Assembly: GCA_030295235.1 (NCBI GenBank)
Contig: AP026147.1
Coordinates: 62,001 to 126,000, forward strand
DNA from: Fistulifera solaris
Taxonomy: Eukaryota > Bacillariophyta > Bacillariophyceae > Naviculales > Stauroneidaceae
Direction: 5' to 3'
DNA: 64,000 bases
The stretch's first letter is position 1, and every line of letters begins with the position of its first letter. Of the stretch, positions 35,401 to 46,329 are shown piece by piece. The translations under genes and the position numbers were made by a program. The notes beneath the pieces were generated by a model. That model was given only the letters and a program-made list of their open reading frames with translations. It made no database searches and was not told the origin of the DNA.

Positions 35401-35931
35401 TCTTTCCCAGCCACCGACGTCGTGTTTTACAGTTGACAAGTCGAACATCAACGTTTAGTACTGCATTGTACTCCAAAACGCAGAGAACACCATTCTTGCT
35501 TCCTTGGAAGATGAGAATGAACACGTACGCAAACTTCTCCATAGCAAAAGGGCGGCAGAATTCCACTGTACGAAAGTTCTACAGTCCGACGTCAGAAACG
35601 GCGAGGCGGTTGCAGTACTCTCTGTCGTGGACAGACGATGACAGACGATCGTGGTACCGATTGCACAGGGCGGAAATCCAAAGGGTGACGTCACAACAGC
35701 CCCTCGAGACGTCCGGTGACCTAGCTATAAAGATTTTGTGTACGAACACATAACTGAAACAACACTCATTCCATCAAAACGTCAAAAAATCAAAGTTGAA
35801 CTTACAAGCATTCCAGATTCCATGTGACGTGATCGAGCATCCGTCTCGGCCGATGTTCCATCAACAGGTTGTTGAGGGGAAGACCTCGAAGACGAGCAAC
35901 ACTCATTACGAGCTGCTTCCATATTCTTCAT
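32495..35931 (-). CDS. TAZ zinc-finger nuclear protein, four exons (889 aa)
   Basis: Exons are 35931-35806, 35193-33721, 33643-33258 and 33179-32495; introns are 612, 77 and 78 nt, all with GTAAGT donors and AG acceptors, and the joined frame is exact with no frameshift. The last exon starts a TAZ finger: H/C-rich with VCRSAKWMMLHVRDC, VCPFPWCRKTKHLLYHLVSC and CAICSSVH, the CBP/p300-type fold that binds activation domains. Upstream, CALCNEVYNSTC and CPKCQ (end of exon 2) look like a second zinc site split across an intron. An earlier part has coiled-coil-like helices and a basic RRLQRKRRHKRKRNH signal, then an acidic Asp/Ser stretch. No acetyltransferase or bromodomain is seen, so it is not CBP itself but a TAZ-only adaptor. 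Confidence 0.88.
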
Positions 35932-36631
35932 TGTTGCATTTGCAATTGAAGTATTATGAAGACGCGCATTGTATTATGATGATTAAAGTGGTTGGAATTC
36001 GCATGTAAGAAGAGATCAAAGATTGGCAGCATCGATGCGAAATCCGAAATCGGCAAAATCAGGAATCAGGGGTGAAGAACAATGACCAATTGGTGACCTT
36101 CATCGTACCGGTAGACTGACGGATTATACAATGAGTTCTTCCTTTTTCTTGAGTCACGAGCTGGGATCTGTTTCCCGTGTCTGTCCTACGTTGGGACAAA
36201 TTAATGTGTGACGTACGTGAAAACGTGAAAACGCCGATCTTTTTCCGTGGTTGTCCGTTGTCCGTTACTCTCTTCGGTCGACATACAAACGGTTGAGAGA
36301 CGTTCCGTTTCTACAGTTTCTGCAGAGACGGAGTACCGCTAAGAGACTAGATTCGCTAAAAAATTGTCAACCACTCATTTGGATTTTGACGAGAGAAATC
36401 CCGAACCCGTTGAAAATCAAGAAGTTCCTACTGTACGTCATACAGCCCGTTTGTTGAGATGTGTCAGCGGCCGCGCCGGGAGTCACTCAGCCCTTCGTTC
36501 TTCGCTGGCCATCAACAGCTCCAACAAGCGAAAGCAACAACAAAATCGTCATCTTCAAAAGCATCCATCAAACACAAGAAGAGAAAGTAATCGAGCTGCA
36601 AACTTTATTACAACTGTACATTTGAAATAAA
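35932..36631. promoter_or_regulatory. Divergent promoter of the TAZ and sigma genes
   Basis: 700-bp head-to-head spacer. ATCGTACCGGTA at 36102-36113 recurs in the YIPF6 spacer. A frame of 88 codons (36364-36630) ends just before the sigma ATG and is not supported as a gene. Confidence 0.45.
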
Positions 36632-38196
36632 ATGAGATTTGCAGCATCGGGTGTGAGTCGATCTCAAGCTACTGTTTGCTTGACTGGTAAGTTCAAAAAG
36701 ACTTCAGAAAGATTATCATGAATTGCGACGATGATTTGAAGATAAAAATTGTTTTGTTTGCGGTAACAAAAATCAACAAATGTGCTTTATAAAAGAACTC
36801 CCTTTGCTGTGTGAATTCACAGCAGTGAATGAGCCTGTGCGGTTTTTCGTTGCCCTTTCAAACTATTTCCTCACGTTCTTCCTCGTTTGCACTTTCAGTT
36901 TTCTTATTTCTTGCCGTGGATGGCTTTCAAGGACCGCTTCCAGCTCGACCTACAGCGAACAAGGTCGGATTGAGAGACACAGAGACAGCTTGGATGACGG
37001 ACGGAATTTACGATGTCTCTAAAGTTTCTACAATCGAATCAATATCGGCATCTGTTGTTCGAAGCCATTTACCTAATTTACCACTACAACAAAACCGTGC
37101 AAACACAGAAGATTCCGACGAAGAATTCTTCGCGCAGCAGAATATCGAAGCAAAGTTAACAACCGACGTCGAGACGCCCAAAATACGCGCACAAGTTCGT
37201 GAGACGGGTTACGATAGCATGCGCACATACATGAAAACTATGTGCAATCACGAATTGTTGAATCGAAATGAGGAGATTGTACTGGCACGAGAAATTCAAA
37301 TATTGATGAAATGGGAAGCTGTCCGAGAGCAGTTGGAAACCGACTTGTTGCGACCTCCCACGTATCAAGAATGGGCGAATCAGATTGAACCGGGCATGAC
37401 GGTGGCTGACTTGAAGAAGCAGATTCGTAGAAGCCTGCGGGCTAAAGCTGCACTTACAGAGTCAAATATTCGTTTGGTGGTCAGTATCGCCAAGAAATAC
37501 GGTCGACGTGGACTTTCCTTTCAAGATTTGGCTCAAGAAGGAATTCTCGGCCTGACACGAGCTTGTGAAAAATTTGATCCGGAGCGAGGCTTTCGTTTCT
37601 CTACTTATGCATCCTGGTGGATCAAACAAGGCATTATGAGGGCCATTGCCGATCACGGACGTATGATTCGATTGCCCGTTCACATCCATGACCAAATGAA
37701 CGCAGTGCGAAAACTCGAACGCGAAATGACTGTTGAGCTTGGACGTGCTCCAACTCCAAAGGAGGTCGCCGAGAAGTCGAACCTAACGTTGGAGAAAATT
37801 GAATTTTTGAATCGAGTCACTCAGGAATCTATTTCGATAAACGAAGAGGTGCGCAGCTCCAAGACCAAAGGTTCGTCCGCTGGTTTGGGAGGAACTGGAC
37901 TCAGTCTCGAAGATATCATGGGAGACCCCGAAAGCCAGCCAGTCGAACAAGCGACGTATCAAATGTTGAAAGACGACATCAGTCGTTTAATTTGCACACT
38001 GAACAGTCGTGAGCAAGCAGTCATTCGTATGCGATTCGGTCTTGATGATGGTAAATGCAAAACTTTGGACGAAATTGGCCGGAAGTTTTCCGTCACTCGC
38101 GAAAGAATACGGCAGATTGAAGCCCGTGCCTTACATAAGCTGCGACAGCCTTACCGCAATCATGCCGTTCAATGCTACGTCAAGGACTATTCATAG
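36632..38196 (+). CDS. Plastid-targeted RNA polymerase sigma-70 factor (450 aa)
   Basis: Promoter-specificity subunit for the bacterial-type plastid RNA polymerase. Exon 1 (36632-36686) and exon 2 (36899-38196) flank a 212-nt intron (GTAAGT...TTTCAG). This splice creates [12 protein letters not shown] followed by [14 protein letters not shown] and then FQGP: a signal peptide with Phe at the predicted +1, the ASAF-like plastid import pattern of diatoms. Region 2 is complete ([20 protein letters not shown], then [12 protein letters not shown], about residues 209-263), and region 4 has the helix-turn-helix [20 protein letters not shown] (about 408-427). The unspliced ATG at 36829 would also give a frame but without the clean signal. 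The 3' end is tandemly duplicated downstream. Confidence 0.93.
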
Positions 38197-38394
38197 ACGG
38201 CGCGTGGAGGTGACAGAATCTGTATGCAATAGAAACCAATATCTAAGTAGTAAAGATCATTATTGTCAACTTGTAAAAGTAGATCTTCCTCGTAGTCGTA
38301 AGGTTTGTTCACTTCCCAGTGATACTTTTTAATCTCATGTTCCATGAGGGCTGCTGAGGCGGATGTCGGCGGACATTTTAGTGCTATACTGTGC
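37989..38394 (+). repeat. Tandem duplication, copy 1 (sigma 3' end and flank)
   Basis: From about residue 381 of the sigma factor through the stop and about 200 bases of 3' flank. The same sequence restarts at 38395. Confidence 0.9.
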
Positions 38395-38605
38395 AATTTA
38401 CACACTGAACAGTCGTGAGAAAGCAGTCATTCGTATGCGATGATTCGGTCTTGATGATGGTAAATGCAAAACTTTGGACGAAACTGGCCGAAAGTTTTCC
38501 GTCACTCGCGAAAGAATACGGCAGATTGAAGCCCGTGCCTTACATAAGCTGCGACAGCCTTACCGCAATCATGCCGTTCAATGCTACGTCAAGGACTATT
38601 CATAG
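38395..38605 (+). pseudogene. Truncated sigma region 4 copy
   Basis: Repeats the last about 70 codons of the sigma gene, including the original stop at 38603-38605. The 3-base insertion at about 38440 puts TGA in the sigma frame right after the Met-Arg codons, and there is no upstream region 2, so it cannot make a factor. Confidence 0.85.
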
Positions 38606-38860
38606 ACGGCGCGTGGAGGTGACAGAATCTGTATGCAATAGAAACCAATATCTAAGTAGAAGACAAGGATAGAAGAGAAAGAAATACTATAAAAGAACAA
38701 AATTCAAAAAAAGTAGTAATGATCATAATATTCAACTTAGAAGTAGTTTTCTGGTATTTGTAAGGTTTGTTCCACTTCCCAGTGATACTTTCTAATCTCA
38801 TGTTTCATGGAGGTTGCTGGAGCGAGAATAAGCGGACCATGTAATGCTGCTATCAACGGA
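38395..38860 (+). repeat. Tandem duplication, copy 2
   Basis: Starts with the same AATTT-ACACTGAACAGTCG junction. The coding-derived part differs at only a handful of bases and a 3-base insertion; the 3'-flank part carries a 50-base insertion (about 38660-38712) and many more differences. Similarity fades out near 38850. Confidence 0.88.
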
Positions 38861-41311
38861 AGAAAGATACCCGTATAAGTGTTTCAGCTAATACGCAATG
38901 AGCTTAAGTAACAGTTCCATCAAGGTACTAGATCTTTCACTTTTCTCCGAAAACATAAAATTACAAGTTCTCTTGAACATGTTAACGCGTTTACCCAGAC
39001 GGAACTAAAAACTGAAAAGCAAATATTTAGTCAATATACATTTTTAACATTCGTAATTTTTTTCTTTTATAAAAACCCAGATCTTACTGCTAAACGCTTT
39101 TTCATCACGAGTCTTGTTGGGGTCGCCATGCATACGATAAACAAAAAATGCTCAAACCAAGGTGCTTCATTAATTAGGCTCCAAAGAACATAGCCGCAAC
39201 CTCCGGCGATTCTTGCACCAAAGACACATCTAGCTATTTCTACACTCCCTGATTTTCTTCTATTGACCTTGCTGAATCGTTATAACTATTAGACCCACCA
39301 TTGACGCCTTGAGCCTTATTTTTAATGAGTTTCCCGAAAGATTCGTACGATTTGCATCTTTAAGAGAAAGGCCTGTTACCAACTTCAGATTTGATCTTCT
39401 GGCCGCCGAAAAACACTCGCTTTCACAGGTGTTGGGAGAAAGAGCCGGAAAATAATGAAAGTTGTAATTAACGAATTTGTTATAGCAATAAGTGGCGTCT
39501 GTCGGGTCTACACCACCACTCCTGAATCCCGTTTACCAACCAAATCATGCTTCAACTTAACAACGTTGAGAGCTTGTAATTGCTGTAGTAAAAACTACTT
39601 TGCTATTTTCATCCGTCAAGTGAGCAGGCTTCCCAGATTAAATGGCGATAGATTGAACCTTTGGTATAGAAGCGATTTCTACGTAGAATAACGGCAAATG
39701 CAAACATGAGCAGTAACCAAAGAAATTATCCTTAGATTGAAAAGATGGAAGAAACTAAAAAGCTTGTTTTTACTTGAGTGTTTTGTTATTAATGCCATAC
39801 TCCCAAGCTGTGCCTTGAGCCATGCTAGCTTACTATGAGTATTTGTAAAATAAAGCTAATGTAAGGGAAACACCAATATAATCTTCCATGTCAAATCCCA
39901 ACAATACCCCGCTGCTGGCCGGATTGTTTGGCTATGTTGATCTTTGTGCTTCGCGCCTGATCAGGTAACTATTTCGAGTATTCTGTTCTCAGCTTTCCGC
40001 TTTGTTAAATCTTTTTAACGTCAATTCCATTTTTCCAAATTTTGATCGATAATAACTGAAATCCTGATCAAAATTGGCATGACGTGAGCTCAGCTGAATT
40101 TGTTTCAAGGACATTTTGTAAGCTATATTCATAATTGGCAAAGTACCACCCTGTCACAAAAAAAACGTTTTCGCGGTGACCTATTAGCATTACCTGATCA
40201 TAATAAAGATGGATGAAATTGAATTTCTTGGCATTAAGGAATCTCTACGTCGCATGCTCGCATCGTTCTAGTGACTAAGTTTCATACGCAAGAAACTTTT
40301 CGACTATAAAAAGGCAAATTATTAGCACCGATTAACAGCCCGGATGAAATACAACGGCTATGATCAAGTAAGTTAAGAAGAAACCATGCAATTTCCGTTC
40401 GTATAAGAGAGGATAAGGAAGGACTGATATGATTTTCAAGGGCAGTTTGTAATGAATCGTGTGTTCCAACGGTAATAATAATCATACGCATAAATCATAG
40501 CAATTTGACCTGACTATTTTCATAAGGCTCGAAGTAATCCAGTGGTAATAAGGCGATGTAGAGTCTTTCGGTACGATGACGACAACATGTAGACAGGTGA
40601 TATGGTAATCCATGGCACTTATGCCAAAAATATGTTATGGAGGCTTTATGTAAGTTCAGTGCCATTTATGCCCGAGCTCAATTCTCCACTGTTATCTGTG
40701 TTGGCTTCGTTATGTCGACCATTTTATTTTTTTCGACTTTCTGTCGACAAGCATAAATAAGAAACAAGTATGCAGCTGGTTGTGTCAAACATATATATTT
40801 TGTGAATTCAACCATTGCCCCTGTTTTTCCTTTTTGCATTTTATGTGATCATCATGCTACCACATGATTCCGGCAGTCGACCTGCGCGCTTCGATCGAGG
40901 CAGGGCCCAAGCAACGGAATTTTTTCTTCGATGGAACAGATAATTCATGAAATGATTGTCCATGTCATCCGCGGTGATTTGTGAAAAATGTCGCTTGATC
41001 GAGTTTTCATGATAATAAGCTTAGTTCACCCATGTGTATTTAAGACCTCACCATGAGCTTTAAGGCCTTTTTGGGTGATTCCGGTTTAGAAAACTACTGT
41101 AGATTAACATGATAAATGATTGTTCTTAACCTTGGCCGTTTACTGCCGAACGGAGTAACAATCAGCAATCATGGTTGGAGATAGGAGACGTCCTTAATCA
41201 AGGCATAAATGACATTTGCTATAAATCGCTTGTCCCTGCTTTGTGGTAAGACAACCTAACCTTCAAGTCGGGCTCACAAATTCAGACGGCAAACAATGAC
41301 TAGTATCTATA
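38861..41311. other. Gene-free AT-rich stretch
   Basis: 2.4 kb without a frame above 80 codons. No terminal repeats, no long-terminal-repeat pair and no tRNA pattern were noticed. It may be decayed mobile DNA or contain an unrecognised RNA gene. Confidence 0.5.
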
Positions 41312-43429
41312 TTAATGTCCATTTACGAGCATGTCGGGTTTTGGCCGATCGTTCAAGTCGGGGACTTGTCTGCCCTTGTAAAAATCAACAAGCTCCCGTC
41401 CCTTCTGAGCAATGTTGTCGACAGAGTATCCAAACAATTTCATGACATCATCTCCAGGACCGCTCATGCCGAAAGTGCCAATGCTAATTGAATTATGGCA
41501 AAATCGATGCCAGCCATGAACAGCAGACGCTTCAACGGCGAGCGTGGGGATATTTCCAGGAAGTATCGAACGCTGGTAGGATTCTGGCTGGGCCAAGAAA
41601 ACTTCTTGACACGGCATAGAGACAACGGCAGTCGGTAAGCCATCTGCGGTCAATGCCGATGCAGCTTTGAGCGAAGGGCCCACTTCGGACCCTGTGGCGA
41701 CGATAATGAGGACGGGACTATCAACTTCCTGAGCAACATAGGCACCTTTGAGAGCTTTTTTCGATCGAGCTGCCTGGAATCGCCATCACTGTTGATCGAG
41801 AGAGCGCAATGACAGTCGGCGTCTCTCTGTGCTCCAACGCGCTTTGATAGGCAGCCGATGTTTCATTTCCATCACCAGGGCGATAAACATTCAGATTGGG
41901 AATGGAGCGAAGCATTTCTAGAGTTTCAACAGGTTGATGCGTCGGGCCATCTTCGCCAAGACCGATCGAATCGTGCGTCATGACAAAGATAACGCCAAAC
42001 TTGGACAATGCTGACAAACGGATAGCTCCAACACAATAACCGGTGAAAATCAGAAATGTTGCGCAGTAGGGGCGCAAACAGCCGTGGGCGAAAAGCCCGT
42101 TGCAAACAGCAACCATCCCATGTTCCCGTACACCGAAACGAATGTACCGGCCTTCGGGGCTGTCCTTTTGGAAGTCCACTACGCCCGGGTAGTCGGTCAA
42201 GTTCGAAGGCGTCAAGTCAGCGGAACCTCCTACCAACTCTGGTAAATTCGGGCCAATAGCACCAAGAACACCGTGACTGTATTTGCGAGTAGCAGCGTCT
42301 TTATCTTTTCCAGCCTCATACGTTGGAAGGCTTTCGATGAGCCCTTCCGGTAGCTTTCCCGCCATGCGACGAGAAAGTTCAGCTGCCTTCTCAGGGAACT
42401 TTGCGGCATATTGGGCAAACATTTCTTCCCAAGCCTTTCGCTTGGCCTCTCCTTTAGCTGCCGCTTGGTTGAAGAATGCCTGGACATCATCAGGGATGTA
42501 AAACATCTCGTCAGGAGGAAGTCCATAAAACTCTTTTGCCTTACGAAGTTCTTCTTTTCCAAGTGGCGCTCCGTGTGCCTCCTCTTTGCCCTGCTTTCCA
42601 GGAGACCCATATCCGATCATCGTTTTCACTTTGATAATAGACGGTTTGTCGGTGACGCTCTTTGCGCTTTCGATAGCCTTGAGCAAGCTCCCAACAGATT
42701 CCTCAACGTCCGTGATCGTCTGCGTATGCCATCCATAGGCTTCATATCGTTTAAGTACATCTTCCGTGAAACTAAGAGACGTTTCTCCATCAATAGTAAT
42801 TTCGTTGTCGTCGTACAAGACGATGAGCTTTCCTAGACCGAGATGGCCCGCTAAAGAGCAGGCTTCTCCACTAACACCTTCCTGAAGACATCCGTCACCG
42901 CAAATAACATAGGTGTAATGATCAAACACTGGCATATTTGTCTCGTTGAACTGAGCTGCCAAGTGACGCTCTGCAATTGCCAATCCGACCGCATTTGAAA
43001 TACCTTGTCCCAAAGGACCCGTACAAACTTCAACTCCTACGATCCACCTTAAATGTGAGTCGAAAAGATCACGAGTGAACTCGTAGCTAAACAAAGCGCT
43101 CGACTTACCAGGAGTTTGGAAGCATTCTGGGTGACCAGGAGTCTTGAAACCGATTTTCCGAAAATGTTTGAGGTCGTCGAGAGACACATCGTAGCCCGTC
43201 AGATGCAACATCGTGTACTGCAAAGCACATGCGTGGCCGTTACTCAACACAAAACGGTCCCGATCAATCCAGGCGGGATCTTTCGACGAGTATTTCATGA
43301 CCTCCCCCACAATGCGTACGCCATCGGCGCACATCCCATGGGAGCACCTGGATGCCCAGCGTTTGCTGCTTCCGGCTGATCTGCGGAGATGGCGCGGATC
43401 GTGTTGACACATTTTAATTCGAACGACAT
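41312..43429 (-). CDS. TKL: Transketolase, two frameshifts
   Basis: Thiamine-diphosphate enzyme that moves two-carbon units between sugar phosphates in the pentose phosphate and Calvin pathways. The start is [18 protein letters not shown] at 43429; the family begins here, so no targeting peptide is present and a cytosolic enzyme is implied. Seen in order: the [17 protein letters not shown] block, [10 protein letters not shown], the ThDP motif [13 protein letters not shown] (about 176-188), then [16 protein letters not shown] and [14 protein letters not shown] of the pyrimidine-binding half, and a C-terminal domain ending LVNGH. One G is missing in the C-run at 43304-43308 and one extra A lies in 41756-41761; corrected length is about 705 aa, somewhat long for the family. 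Confidence 0.93.
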
Positions 43430-44000
43430 GGTTGTGGCTTAAGTTTCTTGCAATTTATGTTGAGGAAAAGTGTGACAAATACGCCGAGATTCGACAAAAA
43501 TGAATTGGTGGTCGATGGAAATCTCAGAAACCGATGGATCCGGAAAAGGTGCGGGTGATGGTCTCGAAGAACTTCGCCTCAAATTTTGGGATGGAAAATG
43601 GATCGATGCGTAGGCCAGACTGTGCTCTGATAGATGAACAGACGGCAGGCTAAAGCGAAAAGCGAACAACTGACAAAAATAGTTTAGTAATTAGTTTATC
43701 TGGTAGTCTAGTCCAAAAGATAAAACAATCGAGCGACAAAATGCGTTACAAAAGAGCTCAAATTGTTTCGAGAAGTCTCCGTTTAAGCCTGGGATTCGTC
43801 TTCAACTAGACTTAGAACAACGGCTTCTTTTCTATAATGAACTGACCTCCTACATTTTCTAGTCTAGCCTAACCGCAGTTTGCTTTGAATCCGTCGAATA
43901 TATGTATGTCTACGCATTTTTAATTTGGCTTGAATCAAGCATCTAATTACTTTAGTTTTCAAAGAGGTAACTGTAAATTACTTTCATATGATGGAAATAT
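43430..44000. other. Intergenic, no feature seen
   Basis: 5' flank of transketolase on the left and 3' flank of the YIPF6-like gene on the right. The frame at 43439-43669 is not supported. Confidence 0.5.
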
Positions 44001-44741
44001 CTAAAAGTAAAAAACGATCCATGCCAGAAAAGTGAAGAAAAAGTAAACTGGATAGAGGGCCAGTAACCGTCGCTCTGGCTTGATATACTGACTGATAAAG
44101 AAAGTGCTTGTCCGAGTCGACCATAGGTAACCAACTGCTACCATGATTAAATCGATCCACGCCCACCGAATGATCACCATGACGGCAGCGACTAAGACCA
44201 TAGGAAAGATAGAGTAGCCCAACACACAAAGGGACTGGAAGAATGAAATTGTACTACCCAAGAGCTGTGCATTGATCGTCACGATCGTCCCTCCGACCCA
44301 TACACCGCAAAAAACTGCCGCAAAGACCAAAGATGCTTGCTCACTGGGCGCGCGGAAAGACAAACAGATGCCTAAAGCTAAACACAAAACCAGTGGTCCC
44401 CACAAATCCCAATCCTTGAGTTGCTGCATGATCAATCTGTCATTCTCCGACATTTCCTCGATGTGATCCGGGTTGGCATTGGCATTACTATCCGCCGTAT
44501 CAACAGCAGCGTAAAATATCGGCGCTCGGTCCATCGGTCGCATAACCACTTTCAACTTGGCACCAACGGCTCTTACGTCTCGCATGATTGTCTCCATGAC
44601 CGGCTCATCGAGCGTTGAATAAGGAGCAAATAACTCGTCCTGGTGTTGCTCGACTGTGGTTGCAAGAATGCCGGACGAATTGTATCCGGCATTATTTGCT
44701 GCTGTGGCCCATTCTGGCGCTGCACCACTTGATTGAGCCAT
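44001..44741 (-). CDS. YIPF6: Yip1-domain Golgi membrane protein, YIPF6-like
   Basis: A five-pass ER/Golgi membrane protein of the Yip1 family, which assists Rab GTPases and vesicle formation. The 246-aa single exon has a cytosolic N-terminus of about 115 residues, then the family entry DWDLWGPLVLCLALGICLS (about 123-141) and four further hydrophobic segments, including GGTIVTINAQLLG and QSLCVLGYSIFPMVL, typical for the YIPF6 subgroup. Length is normal (about 230-240 in animals). It starts at the first ATG and is divergent from the gene at 45200. Confidence 0.9.
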   Translation of the reverse strand: MAQSSGAAPEWATAANNAGYNSSGILATTVEQHQDELFAPYSTLDEPVMETIMRDVRAVGAKLKVVMRPMDRAPIFYAAVDTADSNANANPDHIEEMSENDRLIMQQLKDWDLWGPLVLCLALGICLSFRAPSEQASLVFAAVFCGVWVGGTIVTINAQLLGSTISFFQSLCVLGYSIFPMVLVAAVMVIIRWAWIDLIMVAVGYLWSTRTSTFFISQYIKPERRLLALYPVYFFFTFLAWIVFYF

Positions 44742-45199
44742 TTGTTGTAATGGAAGTTCTTAATAAACGTTTTTATTGCAACGGTTTTCCCTGGGTGCTG
44801 TATGCTTTTGAGATACAAGTAGTCTTTTTTGCTCCTTGCAGCGTTGCAGGTTGCAGCGCTCATCGCTTCATCTCGCTCTCCACTTTCAGCTTTCAGCCTT
44901 TTCAACGCTATCGTACCGGTACTTTAAAGTGTCTCTTTTGTGTACCTTGCCGTGTCTTATCGTCTTCTTTTGTTAGGACGGGCTTGTGACATGTTATGAC
45001 ATGTCGTATCGTACCGGTACTGACTTGGTTCTACTCCGACCGGGACGAATGATAAACATTTCGCCCGCGACGATGACGATGACAATGACCCGCACACAAA
45101 AAAAAGAACCTAATGAATGAATAATTGTTGAAGTAAACACGAAGACTAACCTTACCTGGTCCAACGATATTTGTTTTGTTCATAAGAGACGACGAAGAC
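44742..45199. promoter_or_regulatory. Divergent promoter with repeated palindromic motif
   Basis: Head-to-head spacer. The 15-mer TATCGTACCGGTACT occurs twice, at 44909-44923 and 45007-45021, with the palindrome GTACCGGTAC in its middle. The second copy follows a GACATGTTATGACATGT repeat. Confidence 0.6.
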
Positions 45200-45976
45200 A
45201 TGGATGCCTACTTCGGACCCATCTTTCAGCTAGAGCTTCTTGGGCTGCTCTGTCCCTGTATTCAAAAGGAGGAAAATCGAAATGCCGTTCAAGCGGTCAA
45301 GTTTCTGCGGGGTAGAGTCGTTAAATGGAACCGGTCTGCTTCTTCTGGAGGCGGCTTTTCATTAGGGAAACTCTTTCGATCACCCTCGAAATCAGAAAAT
45401 GAAACGAATAGTGGAATAGCAAGAATCAAAATACGTGACAATGAAGATGGGGTTCCAGCTTTGGTTATCGATTCAACAACCGTACTCGATGAGCCAACAG
45501 TCGTTAACGGATCCGAAACATTAGACGAAACGATCCCGACTGCACCCAGTATTCAACTCTCCATCAAGCTCGGTCGTATTGATAAAGTAATCTTAGGGGA
45601 AGATGGTGAACTAGTACTTTTGGCAAAACCAATCCGTTCGAACCCAAAGCCAAAAGAGTTATTGCGTTTTCTATTGTTGGACGACGCTCACCTCCCTGCC
45701 AAAGATGAAGTACGAAATATCTGTCAGCACCATCTCGCTGTACTAGTTGAGTGGGAGCGACAAAGGCGTTTTGAATTGGATGATCTATATGACGAAGAGG
45801 ATGATGAAGAAAATCAACCAAACTTTCTGCAAGCTCGTGCTAATAAGGCGGCTCACTTTGCCAAACGGGAGGTAGAAATGCAACAAACGCGGAGAGAGCG
45901 AGAACAGCGAAAAGCTAAATTTTCTTCTGCTGGGCTGAAGTATACCGCTTTGGCTATGGCGAACCAACAATCATAG
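45200..45976 (+). CDS. Unrecognised soluble protein (258 aa)
   Basis: Not recognised. It starts with an ATG (MDAYFGPIFQLELLGLLC). Alternating hydrophobic residues in FLRGRVVKWN, then IQLSIKLGRIDKVILGED and ELVLLAK suggest a beta-rich fold, perhaps of PH type, with a basic Ser-rich insert (GKLFRSPSKSE). A helix with HHLAVLVEWERQRR follows, then an acidic linker (DEEDDEE) and a long charged C-terminal helix (REVEMQQTRREREQRKAK). No membrane segment. The PH-like idea is weak. Transcription is probably linked to YIPF6 through the shared spacer. Confidence 0.7.
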   Translation: MDAYFGPIFQLELLGLLCPCIQKEENRNAVQAVKFLRGRVVKWNRSASSGGGFSLGKLFRSPSKSENETNSGIARIKIRDNEDGVPALVIDSTTVLDEPTVVNGSETLDETIPTAPSIQLSIKLGRIDKVILGEDGELVLLAKPIRSNPKPKELLRFLLLDDAHLPAKDEVRNICQHHLAVLVEWERQRRFELDDLYDEEDDEENQPNFLQARANKAAHFAKREVEMQQTRREREQRKAKFSSAGLKYTALAMANQQS

Positions 45977-46329
45977 ACAAAACCATCATTCCGCTATATC
46001 ATTGATCCTTGCAGCAATGCTGCCACCTTTTCATTGACATCATTAAAATAATAATAACGAATTCAAGTCACTCGGCTTTTAGTCAGAGAGAATATGATTC
46101 CAGACAGTTTTTATAGCGAGTTTTATAGAGACTATAAACTACAATTTAGTATCTAGCTAATGAAATGATAAAAGCTCATCGAGACCCCTTTGCCCTTGAT
46201 GAAGCCTCCACCAAAGTGTCCTCTCCTAGAATTCGACTGTTGTGAAAACTATCTAATTGATTCAATCGTACATGCATCAACGTAGGCGATCTGATATCTA
46301 CCACGCAAAAGGCAAATCCATGCAAAAGA
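45977..46329. other. Intergenic between convergent genes
   Basis: 3' flanks of the genes at 45200 and 46330. The frame at 46257-46505 is antisense to the latter. Nothing else seen. Confidence 0.5.

Noticed and set aside
35382-35753. 123-codon plus-strand ORF
   Set aside because: It lies in the first intron of the TAZ gene, has no recognisable content and no supporting splice or start context.
36829-38196. Unspliced sigma factor starting at 36829
   Set aside because: Splicing to the exon at 36632 gives a clean signal peptide and Phe+1 cleavage site, which the unspliced start lacks.
38861-41311. Retrotransposon remnant
   Set aside because: No paired long repeats, reverse transcriptase or integrase motifs were found by eye.
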